A DNA stretch of 64,000 bases from Desulfosporosinus sp. Sb-LF (GCF_004766055.1 NZ_SPQR01000007.1:62001-126000), one strand, 5' to 3'. Counted from the stretch's first letter, positions 44,865-52,960 are shown. Numbers and translations: made by a program. Notes: generated by a model not told the origin, from the sequence alone.

Positions 44865-45011
44865 ATGGCTGACGTAAAAAAAGAGGCTCCTGAGTTTGAA
44901 TGTGATCATTGTGGAACCACCAGTGAACTAACACCTGTACTGACGTATGTCCACCAAGGTGAAGAGAAACATGTATGTACGCATTGTTTACCAATGCTCA
45001 TTCATGGTTAG
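44865..45011 (+). CDS. Small CxxC protein (putative zinc ribbon), 48 aa
   Basis: 48-aa protein with two CxxC pairs, ECDHCGTTSELTPVLTYV and HVCTHCLPMLIHG, likely binding one Zn or Fe. The start is ATG 44865 with AAGGAGGT at 44850-44857. It sits 11 bases ahead of the DUF1858-sulfite reductase gene and is clearly co-transcribed with it. Function unknown; a redox or metal carrier for the reductase is an inference from context. Confidence 0.8.
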   Translation: MADVKKEAPEFECDHCGTTSELTPVLTYVHQGEEKHVCTHCLPMLIHG

Positions 45012-45022
45012 GAGGATTACTT

Positions 45023-45904
45023 ATGCGTTTTACACTGGATATGAAATTAAAAGATATAATGTCGTCAAACCCTAAGACTGCGGAAGCTATGCAGGAACTG
45101 GGATTACATTGCCTGGGATGTGCGTTCTCTGTTAATGAAACACTAGCCAATGCGGCTCAAATGCATAATCTCGATCCAAATGTTTTACTAGAAAAGGTAA
45201 ACTCTGTAGAACAGGGAGAAATGTCTTCGGAGGCAGCGGCAAAGGCACAACCAGCCGGGGGCATCTTACAAATGGATAAAAAGACCTATTCGATTGCGCC
45301 GCACATTCCGGCAGGAGTAGTAACCCCCGAAATCTTACGTAAGATTGCAGATGTTTCGGAGAAATATCATGCCCAAGCAATCAAAGTGACATCTGCTCAG
45401 CGAATTGCCATCGTTGGATTACAACCACAAGACGTTCCGAAGATTTGGGAAGATCTGGGCATGGATCCTGGGCATGCGATTGGATTGTGTGTACGTAGTG
45501 TGAAAGTTTGCCCAGGTGACACATTTTGTAAGAGAGGATTGCAAGAAACGTTAGCATTAGGTATGGAAATCGACAAACGCTATCATGGGATGCAATTACC
45601 TTCGAAATTTAAGATTGGGGTCGCAGGTTGTCCAAATAAATGTACTGACGCTGCATCCGTCGACTTAGGTTTGATGGGTACTAGCAAGGGATATCATCTG
45701 TATGTTGGTGGAAATGGTGGAGTCAAGCCTAGGCAAGGGAATATCCTTTTAGAAAATCTTCAAAAGGAACAAGTCTTACCCGTGATTGATGCTGTAGTTT
45801 CCTACTACAAAGAAAACGCAAAACCCCAAGAACGGCTTGGACGTCTTATCGATCGAATTGGAATAGAAGGACTTCATGAATTTGCGGAAAAAGCAATACA
45901 TTAA
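45023..45904 (+). CDS. DUF1858-fused low-molecular-weight siroheme sulfite/nitrite reductase
   Basis: 293-aa fusion. Residues about 1-60 are DUF1858 (LDMKLKDIMSSNPKTAEAMQELGLHCLGCAFSVNETL), the ScdA-N-like module with a CLGC motif. Residues about 75-293 are a single-copy nitrite/sulfite reductase unit: a ferredoxin-like half domain, then the siroheme-[4Fe-4S] ligands CPGDTFC (C-x5-C) and GCPNKC (C-x3-C). Length and ligand spacing match the small assimilatory-type sulfite reductases of Desulfovibrio and Methanosarcina. Electron source is unknown; a ferredoxin gene lies convergent 60 bases away. ATG with AGGAGG. Its stop lies in a 48-bp palindrome. Confidence 0.85.
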   Translation: MRFTLDMKLKDIMSSNPKTAEAMQELGLHCLGCAFSVNETLANAAQMHNLDPNVLLEKVNSVEQGEMSSEAAAKAQPAGGILQMDKKTYSIAPHIPAGVVTPEILRKIADVSEKYHAQAIKVTSAQRIAIVGLQPQDVPKIWEDLGMDPGHAIGLCVRSVKVCPGDTFCKRGLQETLALGMEIDKRYHGMQLPSKFKIGVAGCPNKCTDAASVDLGLMGTSKGYHLYVGGNGGVKPRQGNILLENLQKEQVLPVIDAVVSYYKENAKPQERLGRLIDRIGIEGLHEFAEKAIH

Positions 45905-45949
45905 GACAGTAAAAAGCGGATGATTAATCATCCGCTTTTTACTGTCTTA
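45902..45949. terminator. 48-bp perfect palindrome, bidirectional terminator
   Basis: Arms of 24 bp (45902-45925, 45926-45949), beginning exactly at the reductase stop codon. An AAAAAGCGG/CCGCTTTTT core gives U-tracts on either strand, ending both the reductase and ferredoxin genes. Confidence 0.85.
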
Positions 45950-45962
45950 TAACGGCTAATAC

Positions 45963-46154
45963 TTAACCATTAACATGAATGGCATCCACGGGGCATCCAT
46001 CGGCAGCATCTTTGGCCGCTGCCTCAACATCACTAGGAATTGGGTTTGTATAGGCTACTGCCAACCCGTCATCCTCCATTTTAAAGACCTCAGGACAGAA
46101 TTCTGGGCAGGCTCCGCATCCAATGCAAGTATCTTTGTCAACAGCAGCAATCAT
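45963..46154 (-). CDS. Single-cluster [4Fe-4S] ferredoxin
   Basis: 63-aa ferredoxin. Ligand candidates are C10, C13, C16 and C54 (CIGCGACPEFCP and GCPVDAI), the one-cluster pattern; C20 is an additional cysteine, as in ferredoxins that lost the second cluster. It would carry low-potential electrons in the cytoplasm. ATG with AAAGGAGGG. It is convergent with the siroheme reductase gene, and a role as its electron donor is plausible. Confidence 0.93.
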   Translation of the reverse strand: MIAAVDKDTCIGCGACPEFCPEVFKMEDDGLAVAYTNPIPSDVEAAAKDAADGCPVDAIHVNG

Positions 46155-46290
46155 TTTGTACCCTCCTTTACTAATCTAAGATTATTCTCCCCTTGTCAAA
46201 GCCAACTATTCACGATAAGTTTATCATAAGAGTGATTTCTTTAAAGTTTAAGAGATAATAATGTAATGAACGGAATAGGAGCGGTGATCT

Positions 46291-46800
46291 ATGTCTTTGG
46301 AAAAGCGGATTCGTTTAGCTGAGAGAAGGGACTTACAGCGACTAAATGAGATTTACAATTGGGCAGTTCTTAATACGGTAGCTACATTTGATCTGGAGGA
46401 ACGTTCATCGGAACAAAGCGAACAATGGTTTGTTTCTCATCAGAATCCTTTTTATCCCTTATACGTTGTTGAGACTGCAGGAAATGTGTCTGGGTGGGGG
46501 AGTTTATCCCCTTTTCATCCGAGAGCGGCTTATCGTCTGACTGGAGAATTCTCCATTTACCTGTCACCAGAATATCAGGGAGAGGGGATCGGGAGCTTTC
46601 TTTTGCAGCATCTTTGTCAATGTGCAGAGGCGCTTGGATATCACTCCTTAATTGGCCTGATCACAGCGACAAATTCTGCTAGCCTTGGACTAGCACAAAA
46701 ACATGGTTTTTTACGGGTGGGACATTATCACGAAGTGGGTCAGAAATTTGGAAAATGGCTAGATGTCATTGCGGTACAAAGAACAATCTTAGAAAATTAA
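46291..46800 (+). CDS. GNAT acetyltransferase (phosphinothricin acetyltransferase-like)
   Basis: 169-aa N-acetyltransferase of the PAT/Bar-like GNAT group. The acetyl-CoA-binding motif is near LSPEYQGEGIGSFLLQHL (about 90-107); the N-terminal IRLAERRDLQRLNEIYNWAV and C-terminal KHGFLRVGHYHEVGQKFGKWLDVIAVQ are typical. These enzymes acetylate small amines or herbicide-like substrates, so function is uncertain. ATG with AGGAGCGG upstream. Its 3' neighbour is the spo0A control region. Confidence 0.85.
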   Translation: MSLEKRIRLAERRDLQRLNEIYNWAVLNTVATFDLEERSSEQSEQWFVSHQNPFYPLYVVETAGNVSGWGSLSPFHPRAAYRLTGEFSIYLSPEYQGEGIGSFLLQHLCQCAEALGYHSLIGLITATNSASLGLAQKHGFLRVGHYHEVGQKFGKWLDVIAVQRTILEN

Positions 46801-47189
46801 TCAGGAAACTGTTAATTTTTAATTATTATTCCCTAATCATTCAAAAAACTATTACATAATTTCACAATACTATCTTTTAAAATCTCTTTATCGGACGGAT
46901 ATGTTCTGATTAAACTCGATCATGTTCTCGTTGATTCGCAGTTTTCGTGTTGCCTTGTGATAAAGTGGAAAATAAAGGTACAAATTGCGTTAAAAATTAA
47001 ATCCCAATAATATCCATAAATCCTTTGCTCATGAGCTTTTCAAGATAATTTAGCCACTTCTCACTGTTGCCTTATTATTTGCGATTTCGACATAGTCCTT
47101 AACGTATAATAAGAATACCGGCGAGATACAAACAATTAATAAGGCACAAAGTGTGAACCGGAATACAGTTGAGGCGGGATGAAGGCAAA
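46801..47189 (+). other. Spo0A promoter region
   Basis: AT-rich 389-base spacer. A TTCGACA box (47086-47092), the reverse of the Spo0A consensus TGTCGAA, lies 12 bases before TATAAT (47105-47110). This is the arrangement of a Spo0A-activated sigma-A promoter and suggests autoregulation. Nothing else was recognised in the first 280 bases. In many clostridia spoIVB precedes spo0A; here it does not. Confidence 0.55.
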
Positions 47190-47987
47190 ATGGAAAAGAA
47201 AATTAAGATAGTTATTGCGGACGACAACCGTAATTTATGTCAAATGCTACAGAATTATCTCCAAGGTCAAGAAGATTTAATAATAGTGGGAGTTGCTAAT
47301 AATGGGTTAGAAACTTGGGAACTCATTCAAACTCAGGAGCCAGACTTGATTATTCTTGACTTAGTGATGCCAAATTTGGATGGTTTAGGGGTATTGGAGC
47401 GAATTAATGCTCGGACATCGGCGACACGTCCCAAAATTATTATGTTGACGGCATTTGGACAGGAATCTCTCACACATCAAGCAATGGTACTCGGTGTTGA
47501 CTATTTTATTCTAAAACCTTTCGACTTGGATATTCTCAGCAAACGAATTCGTTCTTTAACGCAGGATATACCGTCGTCAGCACCCGCTCAGTTTTCTTCC
47601 ACTGCCCCAATGGTAACGACAGTGGGGAATGGGCTCAATCTTTGCGTTGAAGTGACGACGATGATGCATCAAATTGGAATTCCCGCACATGTAAAAGGAT
47701 ATCAATATATCCGAGACGCAATATTGATGGTAGTAGAAGATGTATCGTTGTTAGGAGCAGTAACTAAAGAACTTTACCCTGGCATCGCCAAGAAATTTGA
47801 TACTGCACCCAGTAGGGTAGAACGCGGAATTCGTCATGCAATCGAGCTGGCATGGGAACGAGGACATACAGATACACTTAAACGAATTTTCGGATATTCT
47901 ATGAATATTGAACGACAAAAACCCACGAACTCAGAATTTATAGCACTTCTTGCCGATAAATTGCGAGTGATGAGTAAAGTGAGTTAA
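47190..47987 (+). CDS. spo0A: Sporulation master regulator Spo0A
   Basis: Response regulator that commits the cell to sporulation. The receiver domain (about 5-125) has acidic pocket D11-D12, phospho-acceptor D57 in LIILDLVMPNLDG, and the switch lysine in FILKPFD. The Spo0A-specific DNA-binding domain (about 150-265) includes GIPAHVKGYQYIRDAI, the SRVERGIRHAIELAWERG recognition helix and NSEFIALLADKLR. Start at ATG 47190; an upstream in-frame GTG/ATG-less extension has no site. The last residues (MSKVS) and stop lie in a direct repeat found again at 49852. spo0F is 1.2 kb downstream. Confidence 0.97.
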   Translation: MEKKIKIVIADDNRNLCQMLQNYLQGQEDLIIVGVANNGLETWELIQTQEPDLIILDLVMPNLDGLGVLERINARTSATRPKIIMLTAFGQESLTHQAMVLGVDYFILKPFDLDILSKRIRSLTQDIPSSAPAQFSSTAPMVTTVGNGLNLCVEVTTMMHQIGIPAHVKGYQYIRDAILMVVEDVSLLGAVTKELYPGIAKKFDTAPSRVERGIRHAIELAWERGHTDTLKRIFGYSMNIERQKPTNSEFIALLADKLRVMSKVS

Positions 47988-47988
47988 G
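47969..47988. repeat. 20-bp direct repeat, copy 1 (spo0A 3' end)
   Basis: GATGAGTAAAGTGAGTTAAG, spanning the last codons and stop of spo0A. An identical copy lies at 49852-49871, 1883 bases downstream; a decayed tyrosine recombinase lies between. Confidence 0.9.
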
Positions 47989-48152
47989 CAGTGATACTAA
48001 GGGATTCGGCGTTTTAAAGTGCTATAAACTTTTAAAAATAGACATGAAAATTGGCTTTTGTGCAATAAACTATGTACATTCAAAGCAACAAACTTTTGTT
48101 CGCTAAATACTTTCCTTCATACTTTATGGGTATGATAGGGGAGAAGATTATT

Positions 48153-48786
48153 ATGAAGTATCAATTTTGACCCGAGAATTGAAGAGTTTATGCTGTAAAC
48201 TGCTAAAAGGATTTGAACGCATCAAACCTATGATCAGTGAGCAACAGATTAATCCAATTTTAAATTCCTTTGACAAAACTAAATTTAACGATTATAGGTA
48301 CTATATATCATGACTTTGCTTTTTCTAGAAACAGGCCGCCGAATTTCAGAGTGTTTGGAGATTAAAGTCGATGACTTGAATTTAAGCAATCAAGTGATCA
48401 TATTACGATATACGAAAAACAAAAAGGAACGTCTCGTTTTCTTTTCTACTAAATTTAAAAAGAATTGAAACACGGATTCAATATAAAATTGCTACATGAC
48501 GAACGAATTGCTTTTCCCGTAAAATAGAGGGAATTTATTACTACCTAATCTCTATGAAAGGACATTAAGGAAAATTGGCAAGAAGTTAGCCATCGATTTA
48601 TACCCTCATTGCCTTCGTGCCAATTTTGCTATGTATTACCTTCTGAATGGTGGAAATATCTATACCCTCTCTCGAATCTTGGGTCATTCAAGTTTAGAAG
48701 TCACAAAGGTTTATCTTCAACTGGATGAGCAAACTTTTTCCCTAACAATATCAAAAATTCAGTCCTTTGAATGGCTTCCATCTTAA
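48153..48786 (+). pseudogene. Degraded tyrosine recombinase/integrase
   Basis: Remnant of a phage-type integrase, broken by frameshifts, stops and an internal deletion. Segment 1 (from ATG 48153; one extra T near 48165) reads FDPRIEEFML before a stop. Segment 2 (from about 48220) reads GFERIKPMISEQQINPIL and DKTKFNDYRYYI. Segment 3 (48310-48468) has LLFLETGRRISECLEIKVDDL with the first catalytic Arg. Segment 4 (from about 48560) has the HCLR box, LGHSSLEVTKVYLQLDE with the nucleophile Tyr, and ends at 48786. All catalytic residues are visible but in different frames. It starts 165 bases after the spo0A stop. Confidence 0.85.
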
Positions 48787-48798
48787 AAAATAGAATTA

Positions 48799-48836
48799 AC
48801 CCTCACGGTGTTAATAAGACACAAGTGAGGGTTTTG
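48799..48836 (+). terminator. Terminator after the integrase remnant
   Basis: AACCCTCAC and GTGAGGGTT arms, with a nested GTGTTAATAAGACAC hairpin, and then TTGTTTATTT. Confidence 0.75.
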
Positions 48837-49152
48837 TTTATTTAAAGTGAATCGGATCACAGAAATCAGTAAATAACTTTCTTATAAACCTGAATAATTA
48901 ATGACTCTGGTGCTATGTAAAGGGGAAAGCCTTTATAATGCTACGTTTTATTGAACAGCACACGGTGAGTGTATTTGTCCATAAATCATACCTATTTAAC
49001 CCAATAACAATCGCAAGAATTGATTGTTTACTTAATCTGAAAAATAAGATTATTAGCACCTTGACCCCCTCAAAATTGAAAAGGATCGCGTACTTATTCT
49101 ATATTGGGCTATGAAATAATTAATAATACATATACGAAGAGGGGGTGTAAAA
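48837..49152 (+). other. Spacer before spo0F with a doubtful 58-codon frame
   Basis: AT-rich. A frame of 58 codons at 48938-49114 (start MLRFIEQHTVSVFVHKSYL) follows AAAGGGGAAAGCCTTTATA, but its codon use is unlike the genes and no family is recognised. It may be chance or a relict of the same decayed element. No Spo0A box was found here. Confidence 0.35.
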
Positions 49153-49557
49153 ATGGCTAGGATTCTTGTAGTAGATGATCAATTTGGTTTGCGGCGACTG
49201 CTCTTTGAAGTATTCAGAGAGGATCAACATGAGGTCCAAATGGCAGAGAACGGAGCGGAAGCACTTAGGTTATTTATCTCCTTTGAGCCTGATCTCATAT
49301 TGATGGATATGAAAATGCCAGGAATGAACGGGATAGAAACATTAATACAAATTCGTGCCTTAAACTGTCGAGCGTCTGTGATTATGATGACAGCCTATGG
49401 AGATCCTAAGAATATGGAGAAAGCAAAAAACCTCGGGATTCTCTGTTATATTACTAAGCCATTTGACCTGTTTGAGCTGAGAGAACTGGTGAGTAAGGTA
49501 TTAAATAATTCTGGATCATTACATAAAAGCAAGAGTCTAGGGGTTATGACTAAATAA
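49153..49557 (+). CDS. spo0F: Spo0F-like sporulation response regulator
   Basis: Single receiver domain protein, the relay intermediate that passes phosphate between sporulation kinases and Spo0A via Spo0B. Starting ARILVVDDQFGLRRLLFEVF, it matches Bacillus Spo0F (KILIVDDQYGIRILLNEVF) closely, with D8/D9, the phospho-acceptor D52 in LILMDMKMPGMNGIE, T83-type threonine in MMTAYGD and Lys in ITKPFD. There is no output domain. ATG with AGAGGGGG. A terminator follows. Its closeness to spo0A suggests linkage of the phosphorelay genes. Confidence 0.9.
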   Translation: MARILVVDDQFGLRRLLFEVFREDQHEVQMAENGAEALRLFISFEPDLILMDMKMPGMNGIETLIQIRALNCRASVIMMTAYGDPKNMEKAKNLGILCYITKPFDLFELRELVSKVLNNSGSLHKSKSLGVMTK

Positions 49558-49643
49558 GGTGCACATGCGATGCGGTCTTAAGTGGTTATTATCAAGGGTT
49601 TTATCAGATACAATCTGTGTGTTGATTAGATGATTCATTTTGT

Positions 49644-49672
49644 GCCCAACACCTTTGAAGTGTAGGGCGTTT
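49644..49672 (+). terminator. Terminator of spo0F
   Basis: GCCC-a-ACAC / GTGT-a-GGGC hairpin followed by GTTTT, about 90 bases after the spo0F stop. Confidence 0.6.
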
Positions 49673-49851
49673 TCCGAGAAAATTATTGAGTCATTTTTAA
49701 GCAATGACTATCCGAGAAGCGAAGATACAAATGCCATCGAAGAAACAAAAAACAGATTGAAGTTTTTCAAACATAGAATCGGAGATAGCAATGCTTATAA
49801 AAATTTTTATGAGATGAGTTAGTTTCATAATTTGAATCCATTGGTATCACA

Positions 49852-49871
49852 GATGAGTAAAGTGAGTTAAG
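49852..49871. repeat. 20-bp direct repeat, copy 2
   Basis: Exact copy of the 47969-47988 sequence, including the in-frame MSKVS-stop codons. The surrounding sequence differs from that around copy 1. Confidence 0.9.
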
Positions 49872-49879
49872 AAATATAT

Positions 49880-49914
49880 GACATAGCTGACATAGCTGAC
49901 ATAGCTGACATAGT
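49880..49914. repeat. Short tandem repeat TGACATAGC x3.9
   Basis: Four head-to-tail copies of a 9-bp unit, starting nine bases after repeat copy 2. Three copies are exact and the last ends in T. Confidence 0.9.
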
Positions 49915-50187
49915 TCTCTCATGATTAGTAACCTCTCAGAATGCAGAAATAGCTTTCTGAGGGGTTTGGTATGTCATAAAGTTAATGTTTTTCAGTTTAG
50001 AAAAGGAGCACAATATGCTTGTATAGGTTCGTCCTTAAGTGAGCAAATTAAAGGGACGGTGAAAAAGAGGCTTAAAAGATCACTGGTAAGTTGTTGTAGA
50101 TTGTATTCTTTATTAAAAAAACAATTAAAATAATATTTTGTATAACAAGAAGGAGGAATGAAAGAGTTTGCCGAATACTACAACCAA

Positions 50188-50207
50188 ACATACTTTTAAA
50201 AGTATGT
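50188..50207. promoter_or_regulatory. 20-bp perfect palindrome before oppA
   Basis: ACATACTTTT/AAAAGTATGT, six bases before the AGAAAGGA ribosome site of oppA. As DNA it could be an operator; as RNA a weak hairpin next to the ribosome site. Confidence 0.4.
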
Positions 50208-50227
50208 AAAGAGAAAGGAATGAGCAC

Positions 50228-51853
50228 ATGTTTAGAAAGAACAAACTAGGAGTGATGATCCTGGCAGCTACATTGATGTTAAGCATTACTGTAACTGGCT
50301 GTGGAACAGGAGGAAGCGCAACCCCCACTCCCGCTAAAGAAATGAAAACGAGTTATAATTCTGGGGCTGAGCCAAAAACATTAGATCCTCAAATGTCCAA
50401 TGGTATTCCGGAAGCAATCGACGAAATGAACTTGTTTGAAGGTCTAACACGTTTAGACAAGAACAACGTTGCTCAACCTGCAATTGCGGAGAAAATCGAC
50501 GTATCGTCAGATGGTTTGAAATATACGTTCCATTTGCGTGACTCCAAATTTAGTAATGGGGATCCTCTAACAGCGGAAGATTTCAAATTTTCATGGATGC
50601 ATGCTATGGATCCTGCCAGTGCCGCAGAATATGCCTACCAGGTAGCCGACTATATTAAGGGGGGTGCTGCCTACAACGCCAAAACAGGAAAGGCGGAAGA
50701 TGTTGGCATTAAAGTCATTGACCCCAAGACATTAGAAGTAACCTTGGAAAACCCTACCCCGTACTTCATGGCTTTAACGGCATTCCCAACGTATTATCCA
50801 GTTGATAAAAAGGTAGTTGAAGCGAATAAGGATTGGAACCTTAAAGCGGAGACGTTCGTCTCTAACGGGCCCTTTAAAATGAAATCATGGGCTCATAATG
50901 ACAAAATTGTCTTAGTAAAGAACGATAATTACTGGGATGCAAAATCGGTTAAACTTACAGAACTTACGCTTAGCCTGATTGAAGATCGTAAAGCTGCTCT
51001 GACTGCCTATGAAGCTGGTCAAATCGATGGTGTGGACAACGGAGTTCCTGCAGACGATGTTGACCGCCTGGTGAAGTCTGGAGATTTAAAAGTTGAACCG
51101 CAAATTGGCACCTATTACTATCGTTTTAATGTTACTAAGAAGCCTTATGACGATCCTAGAGTCCGCCAAGCCTTGGCAATGGCGATTGATCGTAAGAAAA
51201 TTGTTGATACGGTACAAAAAACAGGTGAAAAGAGCGCGTTTGCCTTTACTCCTTATGGTATCAATGATGCTGACACCAGTAAACAATTTCGTGATGTTGG
51301 CGGGGATTATTTCAAAGAAGATCTATCCAAAGCTAAGCAGCTCTTAGCTGATGCTGGGTTCCCAGATGGAAAAGGGTTCCCAGAAATCAAAATTCTATTT
51401 AACTCCGATCCCAATCATGAAAAAATTGCAACCATTATCCAAGATATGTGGAGCAAAAATCTCGGAATTAAAGCTACCCTTCGCCCAGAGGAATGGAAAG
51501 TTTATCAGGAATCTGAACAAAAACTCAATTATGACGTAGCTCGTGCTGCATGGGTTGGCGACTATTTGGATCCAATGACTTTCTTAGATATGTTTGTCAA
51601 AAATGGTGGCAACAACCAAACTGGGTGGGCTAATCCACAATATGATAGTCTTATTGCTGCTGCTAAGAAAAATGCTGATTCCAAGACTCGTATGCAACAA
51701 TTACATGATGCAGAAAAGATCCTAATGACTGAAATGCCTGTAATGCCAATTAATTTCTATTTAAGCAAATACACTGCTAAATCATATGTCAAAGGTGTCA
51801 TTCACTCTCCCCTTGGTATGGTAGACTTTAAAACAGCAACTGTAGAGAAATAA
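50228..51853 (+). CDS. oppA: Peptide ABC importer substrate-binding lipoprotein
   Basis: 541-aa family 5 solute-binding lipoprotein for oligopeptides. The signal peptide ends in lipobox VTGC with C25, followed by TYNSGAEPKTLDPQMSNGIPEAIDEMNLFEGL, the SBP_bac_5 hallmark. Internal FHLRDSKFSNGDPLTAEDFKFSW and the C-terminal EKILMTEMPVMPIN are typical OppA features. ATG with AGAAAGGA. First gene of oppABCDF; a perfect 18-bp hairpin separates it from oppB and may allow extra oppA mRNA. Substrate length is unknown. Confidence 0.93.
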   Translation: MFRKNKLGVMILAATLMLSITVTGCGTGGSATPTPAKEMKTSYNSGAEPKTLDPQMSNGIPEAIDEMNLFEGLTRLDKNNVAQPAIAEKIDVSSDGLKYTFHLRDSKFSNGDPLTAEDFKFSWMHAMDPASAAEYAYQVADYIKGGAAYNAKTGKAEDVGIKVIDPKTLEVTLENPTPYFMALTAFPTYYPVDKKVVEANKDWNLKAETFVSNGPFKMKSWAHNDKIVLVKNDNYWDAKSVKLTELTLSLIEDRKAALTAYEAGQIDGVDNGVPADDVDRLVKSGDLKVEPQIGTYYYRFNVTKKPYDDPRVRQALAMAIDRKKIVDTVQKTGEKSAFAFTPYGINDADTSKQFRDVGGDYFKEDLSKAKQLLADAGFPDGKGFPEIKILFNSDPNHEKIATIIQDMWSKNLGIKATLRPEEWKVYQESEQKLNYDVARAAWVGDYLDPMTFLDMFVKNGGNNQTGWANPQYDSLIAAAKKNADSKTRMQQLHDAEKILMTEMPVMPINFYLSKYTAKSYVKGVIHSPLGMVDFKTATVEK

Positions 51854-51876
51854 GACAAACTAAGGATGCCCTACGA

Positions 51877-51927
51877 AAATACCGGTAATAGAGGCGGCCG
51901 TTGAGTCCTCCTCTATTACCGGTATTT
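51877..51927 (+). terminator. Intercistronic hairpin between oppA and oppB
   Basis: 18-bp perfect arms (AAATACCGGTAATAGAGG, 51877-51894; 51910-51927) without a T-run. It fits an RNA-stabilising or partial-termination element, common after binding-protein genes. Confidence 0.6.
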
Positions 51928-52027
51928 GGCATTTAGAACTAATAATCCATTTTGCCTATTTTTTTACAGTGGACAGAAACATGTCTAACAATTAAAATAA
52001 GACTGTCATATAAGGGGGGGATGAAAA

Positions 52028-52960
52028 TTGGTAAAATACTTAATTCAACGTATAGCCTCAGCTTTTTTGGTGCTTTTTCTAGTTATTAGCCTGACGTTCG
52101 TTTTAATGCATGCAATTCCCGGGGGCCCTTTCTCATCCGAGAAGGTCTTACCAGATGCGGTTAAGGCTAATATTGAAGAACGATATCATCTTAATGATCC
52201 GCTCTCAAAGCAGTACGTAGATTACCTAGTTAATATTTCTCATTTCAATTTGGGTCCGACGTTTCGTTATGCTGGAAGAACCGTTAATGATCTCATTAAG
52301 GACGGCATGCCGAAAACAGCGGCAGTCGGACTATTGGCGACTATATTTGGCATTGGAGGAGGCCTCATTTTAGGAACGATAGCAGCCTTAGGTCAGAATA
52401 AAACCCCTGATATTATAGCAACTGTGTTTTCTACAATCGGCATCTCAGTACCGAGTTTCGTCCTTGCAACGTTGTTTCAATATTATTTAGGTTTTAAAAC
52501 CGGTTGGTTTCCCCCGGTAGGCTGGGGTGAATTGAAACAGCTTGTGCTTCCTTCACTCGCCTTAAGTGCCTACCCCATTGCCCAAGTAACACGTTTGATG
52601 CGGACAAGCATGTTGGATGTTTTAAGTCAAGATTATATCCGCACTGCTCGTGCCAAAGGTTTATCCGGTTATCTAATTATTACACGACATGCCATGCGCA
52701 ATGCGCTTTTGCCAGTTATTACGTATTTAGGGCCGTTCTTTGCCTATATTCTAACTGGCAATTTCGTGGTTGAATATGTCTTTAACATACCGGGTATTGG
52801 TCAGTTCTTCGTAACCGGTATCAATAATCGTGATTATCCCACAATCATGGGGATTACTATTCTCTTTTGCACACTCTTAGTGGTATTCAATTTGCTGGTG
52901 GATATTGCCTATACGTTGGTAGATCCGCGAATCAAACTGACCACGCAGAAGGGGGCGTAA
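52028..52960 (+). CDS. oppB: Peptide ABC importer permease OppB
   Basis: 310-aa DppB/OppB-type permease with about six helices, starting MVKYLIQRIASAFLVLFLVISLTF. The HAIPGGPF motif, the cytoplasmic EAA loop (YIRTARAKGLSGYLIITRHAMRNALLPVITYLG, about 215-247) and the C-terminal YPTIMGITILF are standard. TTG start at 52028 with AAGGGGGG just upstream. Its stop is two bases before the oppC start. Confidence 0.93.
   Translation: MVKYLIQRIASAFLVLFLVISLTFVLMHAIPGGPFSSEKVLPDAVKANIEERYHLNDPLSKQYVDYLVNISHFNLGPTFRYAGRTVNDLIKDGMPKTAAVGLLATIFGIGGGLILGTIAALGQNKTPDIIATVFSTIGISVPSFVLATLFQYYLGFKTGWFPPVGWGELKQLVLPSLALSAYPIAQVTRLMRTSMLDVLSQDYIRTARAKGLSGYLIITRHAMRNALLPVITYLGPFFAYILTGNFVVEYVFNIPGIGQFFVTGINNRDYPTIMGITILFCTLLVVFNLLVDIAYTLVDPRIKLTTQKGA

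Larger units (their letters stand above)
49558..50227 (+). other. 670-base spacer with terminator, repeats and a palindrome
   Basis: Holds the spo0F terminator (GCCC-ACAC/GTGT-GGGC, 49644-49668), the second 20-bp repeat copy (49852-49871), a 9-bp tandem repeat (49880-49914) and a 20-bp palindrome (50188-50207) directly before the oppA ribosome site. Frames at 49640-49822 and 49921-50133 have no convincing ribosome site or family. Confidence 0.6.

Noticed and set aside
49640-49822. 60-codon frame after spo0F
   Set aside because: It starts inside the spo0F terminator hairpin, lacks a ribosome site and shows no family resemblance.
50157-50199. 13-codon leader peptide before oppA
   Set aside because: Spacing of the GGAGG to ATG is only one to two bases and the peptide shows no pattern.
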